64,000 bases of DNA from Crocinitomicaceae bacterium (GCA_029249445.1 JAQWHI010000006.1:62001-126000); one strand, 5' to 3'. Shown: positions 1 through 8,751, counted from the first letter of the stretch. The notes: generated by a model not told the origin, from the letters alone. Program-made: numbers and translations.

Positions 1-537
1 AGTTCCAGTTTTGGAATTTGTTCCGTCTAAAAAATGATAGTCACTCCCAATTGCTTGTGCATTGTCCTCAATTACTGCAAGATTGTGTGCATTTGCAATT
101 TTCATTATCTCTTCCATATTGGCCGCCTGGCCATATAAATGAACTGGAACAATGGCTTTTGTCTTTGGCGTAATCGCTTTTTTAATCGCTTCTGCATCTA
201 CACAAAATGTATCCCGATCAACGTCAACGAAAACTGGTTTTAAGCCCAAAAGCGCAATGACCTCAGTAGTTGCAATGTATGTAAATGAAGGCGTAATAAC
301 CTCATCTCCAGGCTTTAGCCCAAGTCCCATAAGGGCAACCTGTAAAGCGTCTGTTCCATTTGCACACGGTATCACATGTTTTGCTCCAAGATACGTCTCT
401 AAATCAGTTTGAAAACCCTTAACCTCAGGACCATTAATAAATTGAGCACTTTCTAAAATGGATGTAATCGCCGAATTGATCTCAGGTTTTATCTTCTGAT
501 ACTGCGATATTAAATCGACCATTTGTATTTTTTTCAT
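1..537 (-). CDS. DegT/DnrJ/EryC1/StrS-family sugar aminotransferase (partial)
   Basis: The reverse strand reads open from an ATG at 537 to the left edge (179 codons, no stop), so the C-terminal half is missing. The translation begins MKKIQMVDLISQYQKIKPEI and contains the family signatures ANGTDALQVAL, GDEVITPSFTYIATTEVI and VPVHLYGQAANM, followed by IEDNAQAIG, where the Asp contacts the PLP pyridine nitrogen. The PLP lysine lies outside the window. These enzymes aminate nucleotide-linked keto-sugars for surface polysaccharides, which fits the neighbouring rml genes and epimerase. The sugar substrate cannot be told from this fragment. It is divergent from rmlA. Confidence 0.9.
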   Translation of the reverse strand, partial: MKKIQMVDLISQYQKIKPEINSAITSILESAQFINGPEVKGFQTDLETYLGAKHVIPCANGTDALQVALMGLGLKPGDEVITPSFTYIATTEVIALLGLKPVFVDVDRDTFCVDAEAIKKAITPKTKAIVPVHLYGQAANMEEIMKIANAHNLAVIEDNAQAIGSDYHFLDGTNSKTGT

Positions 538-540
538 CAA

Positions 541-743
541 TAGATGTTTTTTGTGTTGTAATTAATAGGCGTTAAAGATAATTAATTGAAAGAATAAAAC
601 GTTTGTACTGTAGATTAATTGTATCAACTCGAATTGAAAATTAAACTAAAGAAAGAGACAATTTGTTTTTTAGAACATACCTGATTTTACACTTGAATTT
701 ACAAAACATAAAATCATTAACTTTACACTAAGATTAAAACCAA
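541..743. promoter_or_regulatory. Divergent intergenic region between the sugar aminotransferase and rmlA
   Basis: This is an AT-rich spacer with no gene. Two near-matches to the Bacteroidota -7 element (TAnnTTTG) face outwards: TATCTTTA on the minus strand at 580-573, toward the aminotransferase, and TAACTTTA on the plus strand at 719-726, just before rmlA. Both miss the final G, so they are tentative. Confidence 0.3.
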
Positions 744-1622
744 ATGAAAGGAATTATACTAGCCGGTGGATCTGGTACTAGACTTTATCCAATTACAAAA
801 GGAGTTTCAAAACAACTACTCCCTATTTACGACAAACCAATGATATACTATCCCTTGTCTGTGTTAATGCTCGCAGGACTCAAGGAGATTCTCATAATAT
901 CAACACCTGAAGATTTACCAAATTTTAAAAAATTGTTGGGAGATGGAAGCAACTTTGGTATATCGCTTACTTATAAAGAGCAGCCAAGCCCAGATGGTTT
1001 GGCTCAGGCGTTCATTATTGGAGAAGATTTTATTGGGGATGATGATGTCTGTTTGGTTCTTGGAGATAATATTTTCCATGGCCAAGGACTTTCTCAAATG
1101 CTAATAAGCGCTCGTGAAAATGTCGAAAATGAGAGAAAATCAACCGTTTTCGGATATTATGTTAATGACCCTGAGCGCTATGGCGTTGCAGAATTTGACG
1201 ATGAAGGAAATGTCATTTCTATAGAGGAAAAACCAACACATCCAAAATCCAACTTTGCTGTTGTCGGTCTCTACTTCTACACAAATGAAGTTGTTGAAAT
1301 CGCAAAAAATATCAAACCATCTGACAGAGGAGAATTGGAAATTACGACAGTAAATGAAACTTTCTTGAAAAAAGGGAAATTAAAGGTTGAATTGATGGGG
1401 CGCGGTTATGCCTGGCTTGACACAGGGACTCATGAATCACTGTTGGAAGCAAGCAGCTTCATACAAACAATAGAAAAAAGACAGGGTTTAAAAGTGGCTT
1501 GCCTTGAAGAGATTGCATACGAAGAAGGTTTTATTTCAGCCGAGAAGGTTCTTGAATTGGCAAAACCACTGGCGAAGTCAGGTTATGGGCAATATTTGAT
1601 AAAACGCGTTCAAAAATCATGA
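744..1622 (+). CDS. rmlA: Glucose-1-phosphate thymidylyltransferase
   Basis: This enzyme makes dTDP-glucose from glucose-1-phosphate and dTTP, the first step of dTDP-L-rhamnose synthesis in the cytoplasm. The 292-residue length is normal for the family. The nucleotide-binding loop GGSGTRLYP is at residues 8-16, followed by [16 protein letters not shown], and the metal-binding LGDN has its Asp at 108. The C-terminal [13 protein letters not shown] motif is also present. It overlaps rmlC by 4 bases (ATGA) and heads an rmlA-rmlC-rmlD operon. rmlB, the 4,6-dehydratase gene, is not in the visible part of the cluster. Confidence 0.97.
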   Translation: MKGIILAGGSGTRLYPITKGVSKQLLPIYDKPMIYYPLSVLMLAGLKEILIISTPEDLPNFKKLLGDGSNFGISLTYKEQPSPDGLAQAFIIGEDFIGDDDVCLVLGDNIFHGQGLSQMLISARENVENERKSTVFGYYVNDPERYGVAEFDDEGNVISIEEKPTHPKSNFAVVGLYFYTNEVVEIAKNIKPSDRGELEITTVNETFLKKGKLKVELMGRGYAWLDTGTHESLLEASSFIQTIEKRQGLKVACLEEIAYEEGFISAEKVLELAKPLAKSGYGQYLIKRVQKS

Positions 1623-2170
1623 AATTAACGCATACAGATATCGATAAATTGGTTGTTTTGGAACCACAAGTTTTTGGAGATGCACGTGGCTACTTTTTTG
1701 AGCCGTTCAATCAAAAATGGTTCAATGAAAATGTAGGACCTACGCAGTTCGTACAAGACAATGAGTCAAAATCTTCAAAAGGTGTTTTAAGGGGCTTACA
1801 CTTCCAGAAACCACCGATAGCTCAAGCAAAACTCGTTCGTGTAATTCAAGGTGAGGTTCTTGATGTTGCTGTTGACCTCAGAAAAAATTCTCCCACATAC
1901 GGTAAAGTGTTTTCGATCCTACTGAGCGAAACAAATAAAAAACAATTGTTCATCCCACGTGGTTTTGCTCACGGATTCGCCGTGATCAGTGAAACTGCAA
2001 TTTTTGCATATAAAGTAGACAATTGGTATTCACCCGAAAATGAAGGTGGCATTATTTGGAATGATGAAAAATTACAAATCGATTGGCAATTAAACCATAA
2101 CGATATTTTACTCTCAGATAAGGACACTGGCCTGCAAACATTTGTTGATTTTGAAACACCCTTCAAGTGA
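1619..2170 (+). CDS. rmlC: dTDP-4-dehydrorhamnose 3,5-epimerase
   Basis: This is a cupin-fold epimerase that converts dTDP-4-keto-6-deoxyglucose to the rhamnose-configured 4-keto sugar. The hallmark LRGLHFQ lies at residues 57-63, with catalytic His61, and is followed by [18 protein letters not shown] and [11 protein letters not shown]. The length of 183 residues is typical. The start overlaps the rmlA stop as ATGA, and the stop overlaps the rmlD start as TGATG, so the three genes are probably translationally coupled. Confidence 0.97.
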   Translation: MKLTHTDIDKLVVLEPQVFGDARGYFFEPFNQKWFNENVGPTQFVQDNESKSSKGVLRGLHFQKPPIAQAKLVRVIQGEVLDVAVDLRKNSPTYGKVFSILLSETNKKQLFIPRGFAHGFAVISETAIFAYKVDNWYSPENEGGIIWNDEKLQIDWQLNHNDILLSDKDTGLQTFVDFETPFK

Positions 2171-3024
2171 TGAATGTTCTAATTACAGGAAAGAATGGAC
2201 AATTGGGATCTGAATTGCAAGAAGTAAGCTTAGAATCGCGCCATACATTCATATTCTGCAACTCCCATGAATGTGACATTCGAGACCAAAATGTAATCGA
2301 AACTATCGTCTTAAAGCACAAAATAAATACAATTATTAATTGTGCTGCATATACCGCTGTGGACGACGCTGAAGACGACGAAAAAAATGCAATGAATGTC
2401 AATTTTATTGGTGTCCAAAATCTCAATACAGTTGCAGAGAAATTCAAAATAAAACTCATCCATATATCGACTGATTATGTCTTCTCTGGAGAAAAAAGCA
2501 AACCATACAAAACCGAAGATGCTGTATCTCCTATCGGAGTATACGGAAAATCAAAACGAAAAGGTGAGGAGGTAATTTTAAATTCTAATACAGATGCTAT
2601 CGCTATAAGGACATCCTGGCTTTACTCTTCCTTTGGTAACAATTTTGTAAAAACAATGCTCAGGTTGGGTAAAACCAAAACAGCGTTAAATGTTGTCAAT
2701 GACCAATTTGGAAGTCCGACGTATGCAAGAGATCTGGCGCGATTTTGCATTCAATTGTTGGATGTAGAATCACTCAATTCGAAACAACGAATTTACCACT
2801 ACGCGAACACAGGAGCGATCTCTTGGTGTGAATTTGCTAAGGAAATAATGTCTCTTGCGAAACTCAATTGTGAAATTCACCCTGTTTCAACAGATCAATA
2901 CCCAACAAAAGCAGATCGACCGAAGTATTCAGTGCTAAGTAACGAAGCAATTCAAACAGATTTCAACGTTTCCATATCGTTTTGGAAAGATGCATTGCAA
3001 GATTGTATCAATCGATTGGTATAA
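2170..3024 (+). CDS. rmlD: dTDP-4-dehydrorhamnose reductase
   Basis: This reductase carries out the last step of dTDP-L-rhamnose synthesis with NAD(P)H. The Rossmann motif TGKNGQLG is at the N-terminus, HISTDYVFSG at about residues 98-107 is the RmlD signature, and the catalytic pair is Tyr125/Lys129 (YGKSK). I place the start at the ATG at 2170, which overlaps the rmlC stop by one base. A GTG one codon upstream is also possible. With 284 residues it has normal length. The operon probably ends at the stem-loop that follows. Confidence 0.96.
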   Translation: MNVLITGKNGQLGSELQEVSLESRHTFIFCNSHECDIRDQNVIETIVLKHKINTIINCAAYTAVDDAEDDEKNAMNVNFIGVQNLNTVAEKFKIKLIHISTDYVFSGEKSKPYKTEDAVSPIGVYGKSKRKGEEVILNSNTDAIAIRTSWLYSSFGNNFVKTMLRLGKTKTALNVVNDQFGSPTYARDLARFCIQLLDVESLNSKQRIYHYANTGAISWCEFAKEIMSLAKLNCEIHPVSTDQYPTKADRPKYSVLSNEAIQTDFNVSISFWKDALQDCINRLV

Positions 3025-3091
3025 TTGCCAAAACAAAAGTGAATTAAAGCCCTTTAATTGATTTATTGAAAACATTTTAGATCATTTCTCA

Positions 3092-3137
3092 AGGCGATAT
3101 CCTATTTTATTCGTAATATCGCCTACTGCTAATTTTT
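3092..3137 (+). terminator. Stem-loop after rmlD, candidate terminator
   Basis: A perfect 9-bp inverted repeat (AGGCGATAT at 3092-3100 and ATATCGCCT at 3116-3124) encloses a 15-base loop. A run of five T lies 8 bases after the stem (3133-3137). It sits between the rmlACD operon and the next epimerase gene. The gap before the T run makes it a weak terminator, and an RNA-stability element is an alternative. Confidence 0.4.
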
Positions 3138-3171
3138 AGTCAGTATTAATTACAGAACAACTAAAATCTAA

Positions 3172-4164
3172 GTGAATTACGAAAGAATTAAAAACCGACG
3201 CGTTTTAGTCACCGGCGGTGCCGGCTTTATCGGCTCTAATTTGTGCGAAGACCTGCTCGCAAATGACAACAAAGTCGTCTGCTTGGACAACTTTTCAACA
3301 GGACAAAAAGAAAACATACTTCCCTTCCTTTCAAACAAAAATTTTAAATTGATCGATGGAGACATCTGTTCTCTTGACATCTGTCATGAAGCCATGGTAG
3401 AAATTGATATTGTATTTCATCAAGCGGCCCTCGGCTCTGTTCCAAGGTCTTTGAATGATCCAATTTCAACCAATGGAGCCAATATCTCCGGTTTTTTAAA
3501 TGTACTTGTCGCCGCCCGTGATGCCAAAGTCAAACGATTTGTATATGCCGCGAGTTCATCGACGTTCGGCGACTCAAAAAAATTACCAAAAATTGAAGAA
3601 GTAATTGGAAAGCCACTTTCTCCATACGCCGTTACAAAATATGTCAATGAATTATATGCTCACGTTTTCGGGTTAAACTACGGGATGGAAATTATTGGTC
3701 TGAGATATTTCAATGTTTTTGGTCGACGTCAATCTCCCAATGGAGCTTATGCGGCTGTCATTCCAAAATTTGTTGAAATGTTAATCAACCATGAAGCACC
3801 AACAATCAATGGTGACGGTTCCTACTCGCGGGATTTTACTTACATTGACAATGTAATTCAAATGAACCACCTTGCAGGCTTAACCAATAACCAAAATGCG
3901 ATTGGTGAGGTGTTTAATACTGCTGTAGGTGCGCAGTCAACACTCAATGAACTGACAGAGAAACTCAAAGATTTGCTTGGACAATTTGATGAAAAAATTT
4001 ATGCGATCGAGGTCAAACATGGACCCGCTAGAAATGGAGACATCCCCCACTCTCTGGCATCAATAAACAAAGCAGTCGAATTGCTAGGTTACTCCCCAAC
4101 ACATTCACTTGAAACAGGCCTCATCGAGGCCATCGAATGGTACTGGAACGACCTCAAGAACTAA
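3172..4164 (+). CDS. NAD-dependent UDP-sugar C4-epimerase of the WbpP/TviC type
   Basis: This is an extended short-chain dehydrogenase of 330 residues. It has the NAD motif GGAGFIG at residues 15-21, the catalytic Tyr152/Lys156 (YAVTK), and the strongly WbpP/TviC-like stretches RYFNVFGRRQSPNGAYAAV and SRDFTYIDNVIQMN. Characterised relatives interconvert UDP-GlcNAc/UDP-GalNAc or the corresponding uronates for O-antigen or Vi capsule. The exact substrate is inferred. The start is GTG at 3172; no earlier in-frame ATG fits. It is transcribed with the rml genes or from its own promoter in the 147-base gap. Confidence 0.88.
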   Translation: MNYERIKNRRVLVTGGAGFIGSNLCEDLLANDNKVVCLDNFSTGQKENILPFLSNKNFKLIDGDICSLDICHEAMVEIDIVFHQAALGSVPRSLNDPISTNGANISGFLNVLVAARDAKVKRFVYAASSSTFGDSKKLPKIEEVIGKPLSPYAVTKYVNELYAHVFGLNYGMEIIGLRYFNVFGRRQSPNGAYAAVIPKFVEMLINHEAPTINGDGSYSRDFTYIDNVIQMNHLAGLTNNQNAIGEVFNTAVGAQSTLNELTEKLKDLLGQFDEKIYAIEVKHGPARNGDIPHSLASINKAVELLGYSPTHSLETGLIEAIEWYWNDLKN

Positions 4165-4332
4165 TTTTTACGCACAATAAGTTAAAAATACAACCACTCT
4201 TATTGCAACAAGAAATAATCGCTTCAACCAAACCAAACACTGTTAGAGAGATTTTTTTCAGTAGAATTCAATAAGCAAGATTTTCGATCGTTAAAATGGA
4301 AACCTTATACTTGTATAAATATTCTACGATAC

Positions 4333-5094
4333 ATGGGAAAACAATTTGTTCTGATATTTCTACTGCTATTCGTTTCATTTCAGAGCACTGCGCAACGAAA
4401 CGTCACCGACTCCACAATCGGAACACCTTGGGTGTCGATTAATTATGGCGCAAGTTTCACCGATGGCGATTTAATCAACCGCCACGGATTCATGAATCAT
4501 GCAGGCATGTTTGGCGGTTATAAAACGAAGCGAAATTGGATTTACGGCGCAGAAGCAAGTTACCTCTTTGGTAACGACATTCGTGTATCAGGACTATTTG
4601 ATCATTTGGTAGATGAAAAAGGAACGATTACTGATCAAAATGGAGACATTGCAACGGTTCTTCTCTATTCGCGTGGGTTGTCAATAAATGGATCAGTCGG
4701 AAAAATACTTCCAATTCTCAACCCGAACCCAAATTCAGGAGTTTATTTGAGCCTTGGAATAGGATTCTTAGCGCACAAAATTCGAATAGAAACACAAGAA
4801 CAGGTTGTTCCCCAGTTGGAGCTGGATTACAGAAAAGGATACGACCGCCTCTCACAAGGGCTCAATTTAACTCAATTTATTGGATATGCATTCATGGCAA
4901 ATAAGGGGTTTGTAAATTTCTATGGAGGGCTCTATTTCCAAGAAGGGTTCACTTACAATAGTCGTGATGTTTTTTTTGACCAACCCAACGTCCCTGTGTC
5001 AAGTGAACAGATGTTAGACCTTCAATACGGTGTACGTCTGGCTTGGCTTATCCCTGTCTACAAAAGAAAGCCAAAAGAATTTTACTTTAATTAA
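4333..5094 (+). CDS. Outer-membrane beta-barrel-like protein upstream of waaA
   Basis: This 253-residue protein has a clear signal peptide (about residues 1-20, ending STAQ). The rest is rich in alternating aromatic/Gly beta strands (WVSINYGASF, GGYKTKRNWIYGAEASYLFG, GVYLSLGIGFLAHKI, FVNFYGGLYFQEGFTY), as expected for a small outer-membrane barrel. Function is unknown. The stop overlaps the waaA start by one base (TAATG), so it is co-translated with a lipid A/LPS core enzyme. A role in envelope assembly is inference from context. A near -7 box, TATACTTG, lies at 4306-4313. Confidence 0.75.
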   Translation: MGKQFVLIFLLLFVSFQSTAQRNVTDSTIGTPWVSINYGASFTDGDLINRHGFMNHAGMFGGYKTKRNWIYGAEASYLFGNDIRVSGLFDHLVDEKGTITDQNGDIATVLLYSRGLSINGSVGKILPILNPNPNSGVYLSLGIGFLAHKIRIETQEQVVPQLELDYRKGYDRLSQGLNLTQFIGYAFMANKGFVNFYGGLYFQEGFTYNSRDVFFDQPNVPVSSEQMLDLQYGVRLAWLIPVYKRKPKEFYFN

Positions 5095-6299
5095 TGCACG
5101 TACTCTACAACATAGGTATTGGGTTTATTGGAATTGGCATGCGATTGGCTGCGATTTTTAATCCAAAGGCGAAAGAGTGGAGAGATGGCCGCCGTGAAAT
5201 GTATGCCACCTTTCCTGATATAAATGGACAATCAGTTGTTTGGTTTCATTGTGCATCCCTTGGAGAATTTGATCAAGGTTTGCCTCTAATGAACAAAATA
5301 AAATCAGAAAACCCTTCAATTTTTTTGTTGGTTACCTTTTTCTCGCCATCAGGAATGAAGTATTACCAAAAGCGAGAGCACCAAGCTGATTTTGTCACCT
5401 ATATTCCGCTTGATACAGTTTCAAATGCAAAAAAATTCATCGAAACGATACGTCCAAAGCAAGTCTTTTTTGTCAAATATGAATTTTGGTCAAATCATAT
5501 TTTGGCTGCAAAAAATTACGGAGCAGAACTATATAATGTGAGTGGTATATTTCGCCCATCGCATCGATTTTTTAAATGGTATGGGCAATTCTTCCGATCG
5601 ACACTGCGACAATTTAATTGGTTTTTTGTTCAGAATGAGGCTTCTCAAGAACTCCTCAAATCGATAGGTATTAATAACACCACAGTCACTGGGGACAGTC
5701 GTTTCGATAAAGTTATTGACAATAAAACCCGCCTCATTAAAAACAAAAAAATCGCTTCTTTTTGTAACGATGAAGTTGTTTTTATTGTTGGTAGTAGCTG
5801 GCCAAAAGATGAAAAAATTGTACTCCCGATTATTAATAAAATGCAGTGTAAAGTGATTATAGCGCCACACAATGTGGATGAAAAACATGTACACGGAATA
5901 ACAGAACAGTTAAAAAGGCCATTCTCCCGATATTCTGAAACAACGGAGCATATAAATAGCGACATTTTAATTCTTGACACCATTGGTCAACTGTCAAGTG
6001 CATACGCTTTCGGATCATATGCCTACATCGGCGGAGGCTTCTCTGGAAACCTTCATAATATTTTAGAACCAGCAGTATTTGGCATGGGAGTTATTTACGG
6101 ACCTGAACACAATAAGTTCCCCGAAGCACAGCAGTTCATTGAAAGTGGATTTGGCTTTTCTGTGAGTTCTGAGGATGAGTTATCACATGCCATAAACACC
6201 ATTTCTACAAGCAAGGAAGCTGTCGATACAAAAGCCATGCAATTTATTGAGCAGAACAAAGGCGCAACGAATCGAATCTATTCAGCAGTATATTCTTAA
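5094..6299 (+). CDS. waaA: 3-deoxy-D-manno-octulosonic acid (Kdo) transferase
   Basis: This GT30-family enzyme adds Kdo from CMP-Kdo to the lipid A precursor at the inner membrane. An N-terminal hydrophobic anchor (about residues 1-22) is followed by WFHCASLGEFDQGLPL, which carries the conserved Glu of the family. The C-terminal domain has GSSWPKDE, IIAPHNVDEKHV, AYAFGSYAYIGGGF and GNLHNILEPAVFG, all characteristic of WaaA. The length of 401 residues is usual. It is coupled to the preceding barrel gene and is the last gene of this rightward group. Confidence 0.95.
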   Translation: MHVLYNIGIGFIGIGMRLAAIFNPKAKEWRDGRREMYATFPDINGQSVVWFHCASLGEFDQGLPLMNKIKSENPSIFLLVTFFSPSGMKYYQKREHQADFVTYIPLDTVSNAKKFIETIRPKQVFFVKYEFWSNHILAAKNYGAELYNVSGIFRPSHRFFKWYGQFFRSTLRQFNWFFVQNEASQELLKSIGINNTTVTGDSRFDKVIDNKTRLIKNKKIASFCNDEVVFIVGSSWPKDEKIVLPIINKMQCKVIIAPHNVDEKHVHGITEQLKRPFSRYSETTEHINSDILILDTIGQLSSAYAFGSYAYIGGGFSGNLHNILEPAVFGMGVIYGPEHNKFPEAQQFIESGFGFSVSSEDELSHAINTISTSKEAVDTKAMQFIEQNKGATNRIYSAVYS

Positions 6300-6329
6300 A
6301 GCAGAATAATGAAACTGTTGATCTGGAAC

Positions 6330-7250
6330 TTAATCCCATTTGAGCAATTTCAAATTTCCCGTATTCTCAGTGTTATAATTTAATTGTATTTCACGAATTA
6401 GTTTTTCCATTGAACTCCATTTTGGACTCCGGTTCGAACAAACAGCTATAATTTCACGAGCTGGAAACTCCTTCAATTTTTCGGATTGAATACGAGTAGA
6501 TTCATTTAAACCCAATAGATCCAAATAATTTGATGGAATGAGTGTATATCCTTTATGCAGGTCCACCATTTTCACTAAAAGTTCAATATTTCCTCCTTCA
6601 TAATTCCAATTTGATGTTTTTTGATTGTTCAATTCACAAAAATGAATCATTTGAGTTCTAAGACAATTCCCTTTTGTTAAAAGCCACGGGTGATACTCTT
6701 CCAATTCAGCGGGAGTCACAATCTTTTTACCCAAATGTGGAGCGTATACACAGATCTCCTCTTGATATAGAACAGACGTTCTCCATTTGGAGCGATGAAG
6801 TGGACCAGCCAAAATCCCAAGATCGATTGTTTTCTCCTCGAGTGCAACAATTATCTCCTCTGTTTTCATCTCCTCGATGACCAAATCCACATCTTTCAGC
6901 ACCCCCCTCCATTTCTGGTATAACGATGGAATCATATAACCGGCTATAGTCGGTATCACAGCAATTTTAATTTGCTCTTTAAATGTCCCATTGCGTTTTT
7001 TTGTCAATACCTCAATCTTGCCATATTCAGAGAGAATATCCCTAAGAATTGGAAGCAACTGCTCTCCGTAATTGGTCAAAGTCAGAGGTGATCGTGAACG
7101 ATCAAATATAAGATGACTGAGCGTCTCTTCAGCTTTCTTAACTTGCATGGAGAGGGTTGGCTGGGTTACAAAACACCGTTCACTCGCACGCTGAAATTGA
7201 CGCTCTTCAGCAACAGCGATTATATATTGGATTTGTTGAAATGATATCAT
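6330..7250 (-). CDS. oxyR: LysR-family hydrogen-peroxide regulator OxyR
   Basis: This 306-residue protein has a winged helix-turn-helix at residues 1-60 (QRASERCFVTQPTLSMQVKKAE) and a periplasmic-binding-protein-like effector domain. Cys196 and Cys205 sit in GNCLRTQMIHFCEL, spaced nine residues apart, and align with the redox-active pair of E. coli OxyR (C199/C208). I therefore call it OxyR rather than a generic LysR regulator. It is divergent from the peroxiredoxin operon, the classic arrangement for peroxide-dependent control. Confidence 0.92.
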   Translation of the reverse strand: MISFQQIQYIIAVAEERQFQRASERCFVTQPTLSMQVKKAEETLSHLIFDRSRSPLTLTNYGEQLLPILRDILSEYGKIEVLTKKRNGTFKEQIKIAVIPTIAGYMIPSLYQKWRGVLKDVDLVIEEMKTEEIIVALEEKTIDLGILAGPLHRSKWRTSVLYQEEICVYAPHLGKKIVTPAELEEYHPWLLTKGNCLRTQMIHFCELNNQKTSNWNYEGGNIELLVKMVDLHKGYTLIPSNYLDLLGLNESTRIQSEKLKEFPAREIIAVCSNRSPKWSSMEKLIREIQLNYNTENTGNLKLLKWD

Positions 7251-7295
7251 AGATATAATTTATACTAAAATAGTAAAAATCAATTATAGCTATAG
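7249..7295. promoter_or_regulatory. Candidate OxyR operator region
   Basis: Between oxyR and the peroxiredoxin gene there is a series of ATAG/TTAT/ATAG/CAAT elements (7249, 7260, 7270 and 7281), spaced close to the ATAG-N7-CTAT pattern known for enterobacterial OxyR sites. A perfect palindrome TATAGCTATA lies at 7285-7294. One spacer is a base short. Whether Bacteroidota OxyR uses this pattern is not something I can confirm. Confidence 0.35.
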
Positions 7296-7306
7296 TTTTA
7301 AAATGC

Positions 7307-7314
7307 TAAATTTG
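7307..7314 (+). promoter_or_regulatory. -7 promoter element for the peroxiredoxin operon
   Basis: TAAATTTG matches TAnnTTTG exactly and lies 88 bases before the ATG at 7403, downstream of the putative OxyR sites. No clear -33 TTG is visible. The implied leader is about 80 bases. Confidence 0.5.
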
Positions 7315-7402
7315 TTTAAGAATTAAAGTAATTGTGATTTGAAAACTAACATATTTAGTACTTTTGAATCTCATAAAATGTATAACAAAAAACAAAAATA
7401 AC

Positions 7403-8041
7403 ATGAGTGTAGTAGGAAAAAAATTTCCAAGTCTAGAAGTATCTGCCATGAACGAAATGGGAGATACAATCAAAGTAAACGTTTTTGAAGAAGCTAAGCA
7501 TAACGGAAAGAAAGTTTTGCTTTTTTGGTATCCAAAAGATTTTACGTTCGTTTGTCCTACTGAGCTGCATGCTTTTCAGGCGGCTTTGGGTGAGTTCGAA
7601 AAAAGAAATACTATAGTAATAGGCGCATCATGCGATACTCCAGAAGTTCATTTTGCTTGGTTAAACACACCGAAAGACCAAGGAGGAATAGAGGGCGTGA
7701 CGTATACTATTTTAGCTGATACGAATAGAAACCTATCTTCTATACTGGGGATTTTAGATATTCAAGATGTTCTTTATAATGAGGATTTAGACACTGAACT
7801 TGTAGTTGGAGATAGCGTTACCTACAGAGCTACTTATTTACTCGATGAAGATGGTGTAGTATTTCATGAGGGAGTAAATGCCATGCCAGTTGGAAGAAAT
7901 GTAAATGAGTTTTTAAGACTTATCGATGCCTTTACGCACGTTCAGGAAAAAGGAGAAGTATGTCCAGCTAACTGGGAAGAAGGAAAGACGGCAATGTCGG
8001 CTGATAGAAAGGGAACTGCAGAGTATCTGTCGAAGCACTAA
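7403..8041 (+). CDS. Typical 2-Cys peroxiredoxin (AhpC/Prx1 type)
   Basis: This enzyme reduces hydrogen peroxide and organic hydroperoxides in the cytoplasm. The peroxidatic Cys51 is in YPKDFTFVCPTE (PxxxTxxC), and the resolving Cys187 is in GEVCPANW. Catalytic Arg142 is in YRATYLLDEDG. I start at the ATG at 7403 (212 residues). An upstream TTG at 7364 would add a 13-residue Lys/Asn-rich tail not expected in the family. The next gene is a thioredoxin, the likely reductant, and the divergent oxyR is the likely regulator. Confidence 0.95.
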   Translation: MSVVGKKFPSLEVSAMNEMGDTIKVNVFEEAKHNGKKVLLFWYPKDFTFVCPTELHAFQAALGEFEKRNTIVIGASCDTPEVHFAWLNTPKDQGGIEGVTYTILADTNRNLSSILGILDIQDVLYNEDLDTELVVGDSVTYRATYLLDEDGVVFHEGVNAMPVGRNVNEFLRLIDAFTHVQEKGEVCPANWEEGKTAMSADRKGTAEYLSKH

Positions 8042-8056
8042 ATTAGATCAAAACGC

Positions 8057-8371
8057 ATGTTTAAAGAGTTAACAGAAGACACCTTAGAATCGACAGTAAG
8101 GTCAAATTTTATTGTCCTCGTTCAATATTCAGCAGGTTGGTGCGGAAACTGTAGAATTATAAAGCCTAAGTTTAAAAAAATGGCTATAGAATATGAAAAT
8201 GCCGAATTCGTGATGGTGGATGCAGAAAAATTTCCTGAAAGCAGAAAAATGGCCAATGTAGACAACTTGCCCACCTTTGCAGCTTTCAAAAATGGACAAT
8301 TGGTAAAGCAGATTCAAACCAACAAAGTAGATGTCTTAAAAGAATTCGTAGATGAGGTTACCGCTAATTAA
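8057..8371 (+). CDS. Thioredoxin-family protein with a CGNC active site
   Basis: This 104-residue single thioredoxin fold has its active site WCGNC at residues 28-32, where classical thioredoxin has CGPC. The cis-proline segment NLPTFAAF is present. The change from Pro to Asn between the cysteines should shift the redox potential. It follows the peroxiredoxin gene by 15 bases and probably reduces that enzyme, which is inference from position. Its 3' end overlaps the next gene by 20 bases. Confidence 0.92.
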   Translation: MFKELTEDTLESTVRSNFIVLVQYSAGWCGNCRIIKPKFKKMAIEYENAEFVMVDAEKFPESRKMANVDNLPTFAAFKNGQLVKQIQTNKVDVLKEFVDEVTAN

Positions 8372-8609
8372 ACACTTGAATACGTTTATTCAAGAGAATG
8401 ACCAGGACTATATTCTAGAAGCCATCGAGACTTTAGAGTATTTAACTGAGTCATCTGCTATAAAAGATGATGAGTTAGATATCATAGGAGAGCTATTGTC
8501 AAATATGTATGGTGCTTTGGAGGTGAACACAGCCATAAAAGATGGTAAACTAGAGAAAGAAGCTCTGAATGAATTCATGCAGCGTGTAACTGGTTCCATT
8601 GATAGATAA
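8352..8609 (+). CDS. Small conserved protein of the peroxiredoxin-thioredoxin operon
   Basis: This 85-residue acidic, mainly helical protein has no cysteine, signal peptide or membrane segment. From memory, similar short proteins with ENDQDYILEAIETLEYLTE- and ISNMYGALEV-like blocks follow peroxiredoxin and thioredoxin in other Flavobacteriia, but I assign no function. The ATG at 8352 lies inside the thioredoxin gene (20-base overlap), so translation is probably coupled. A strong terminator follows about 100 bases downstream, closing a three-gene operon. Confidence 0.8.
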   Translation: MRLPLIKHLNTFIQENDQDYILEAIETLEYLTESSAIKDDELDIIGELLSNMYGALEVNTAIKDGKLEKEALNEFMQRVTGSIDR

Positions 8610-8711
8610 ATTTAAACAGTAAACTGAACAAATGGTGATTCGGGAAAGACAGCTAAATTGATTGTTTTACTGACTGCCTCGCAAAGAACTAAAAAAAGCA
8701 TTCATGCAATC

Positions 8712-8743
8712 AAGTCCAATCTCGAAAGGGATTGGACTTTTTT
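8712..8743 (+). terminator. Intrinsic terminator of the peroxiredoxin operon
   Basis: A perfect 10-bp stem, AAGTCCAATC (8712-8721) with GATTGGACTT (8730-8739), encloses an 8-base loop and runs into six T (8738-8743). It lies between two convergent units and ends just before the NRAMP-type gene stop. Confidence 0.88.
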
Positions 8744-8751
8744 AGTCAATT

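Noticed and set aside
152..412. 86-residue open frame on the plus strand at the left end
   Set aside because: It is the complement of the DegT-type aminotransferase, whose translation shows clear motifs.
4175..4205. CAATAAG/CTTATTG inverted repeat after the UDP-sugar epimerase
   Set aside because: Only 7 bp, AT-rich, with a long loop and no T run; it may be chance.
7364..7402. Longer peroxiredoxin start at TTG 7364
   Set aside because: It adds a 13-residue tail without family support; the ATG at 7403 gives the standard N-terminus.
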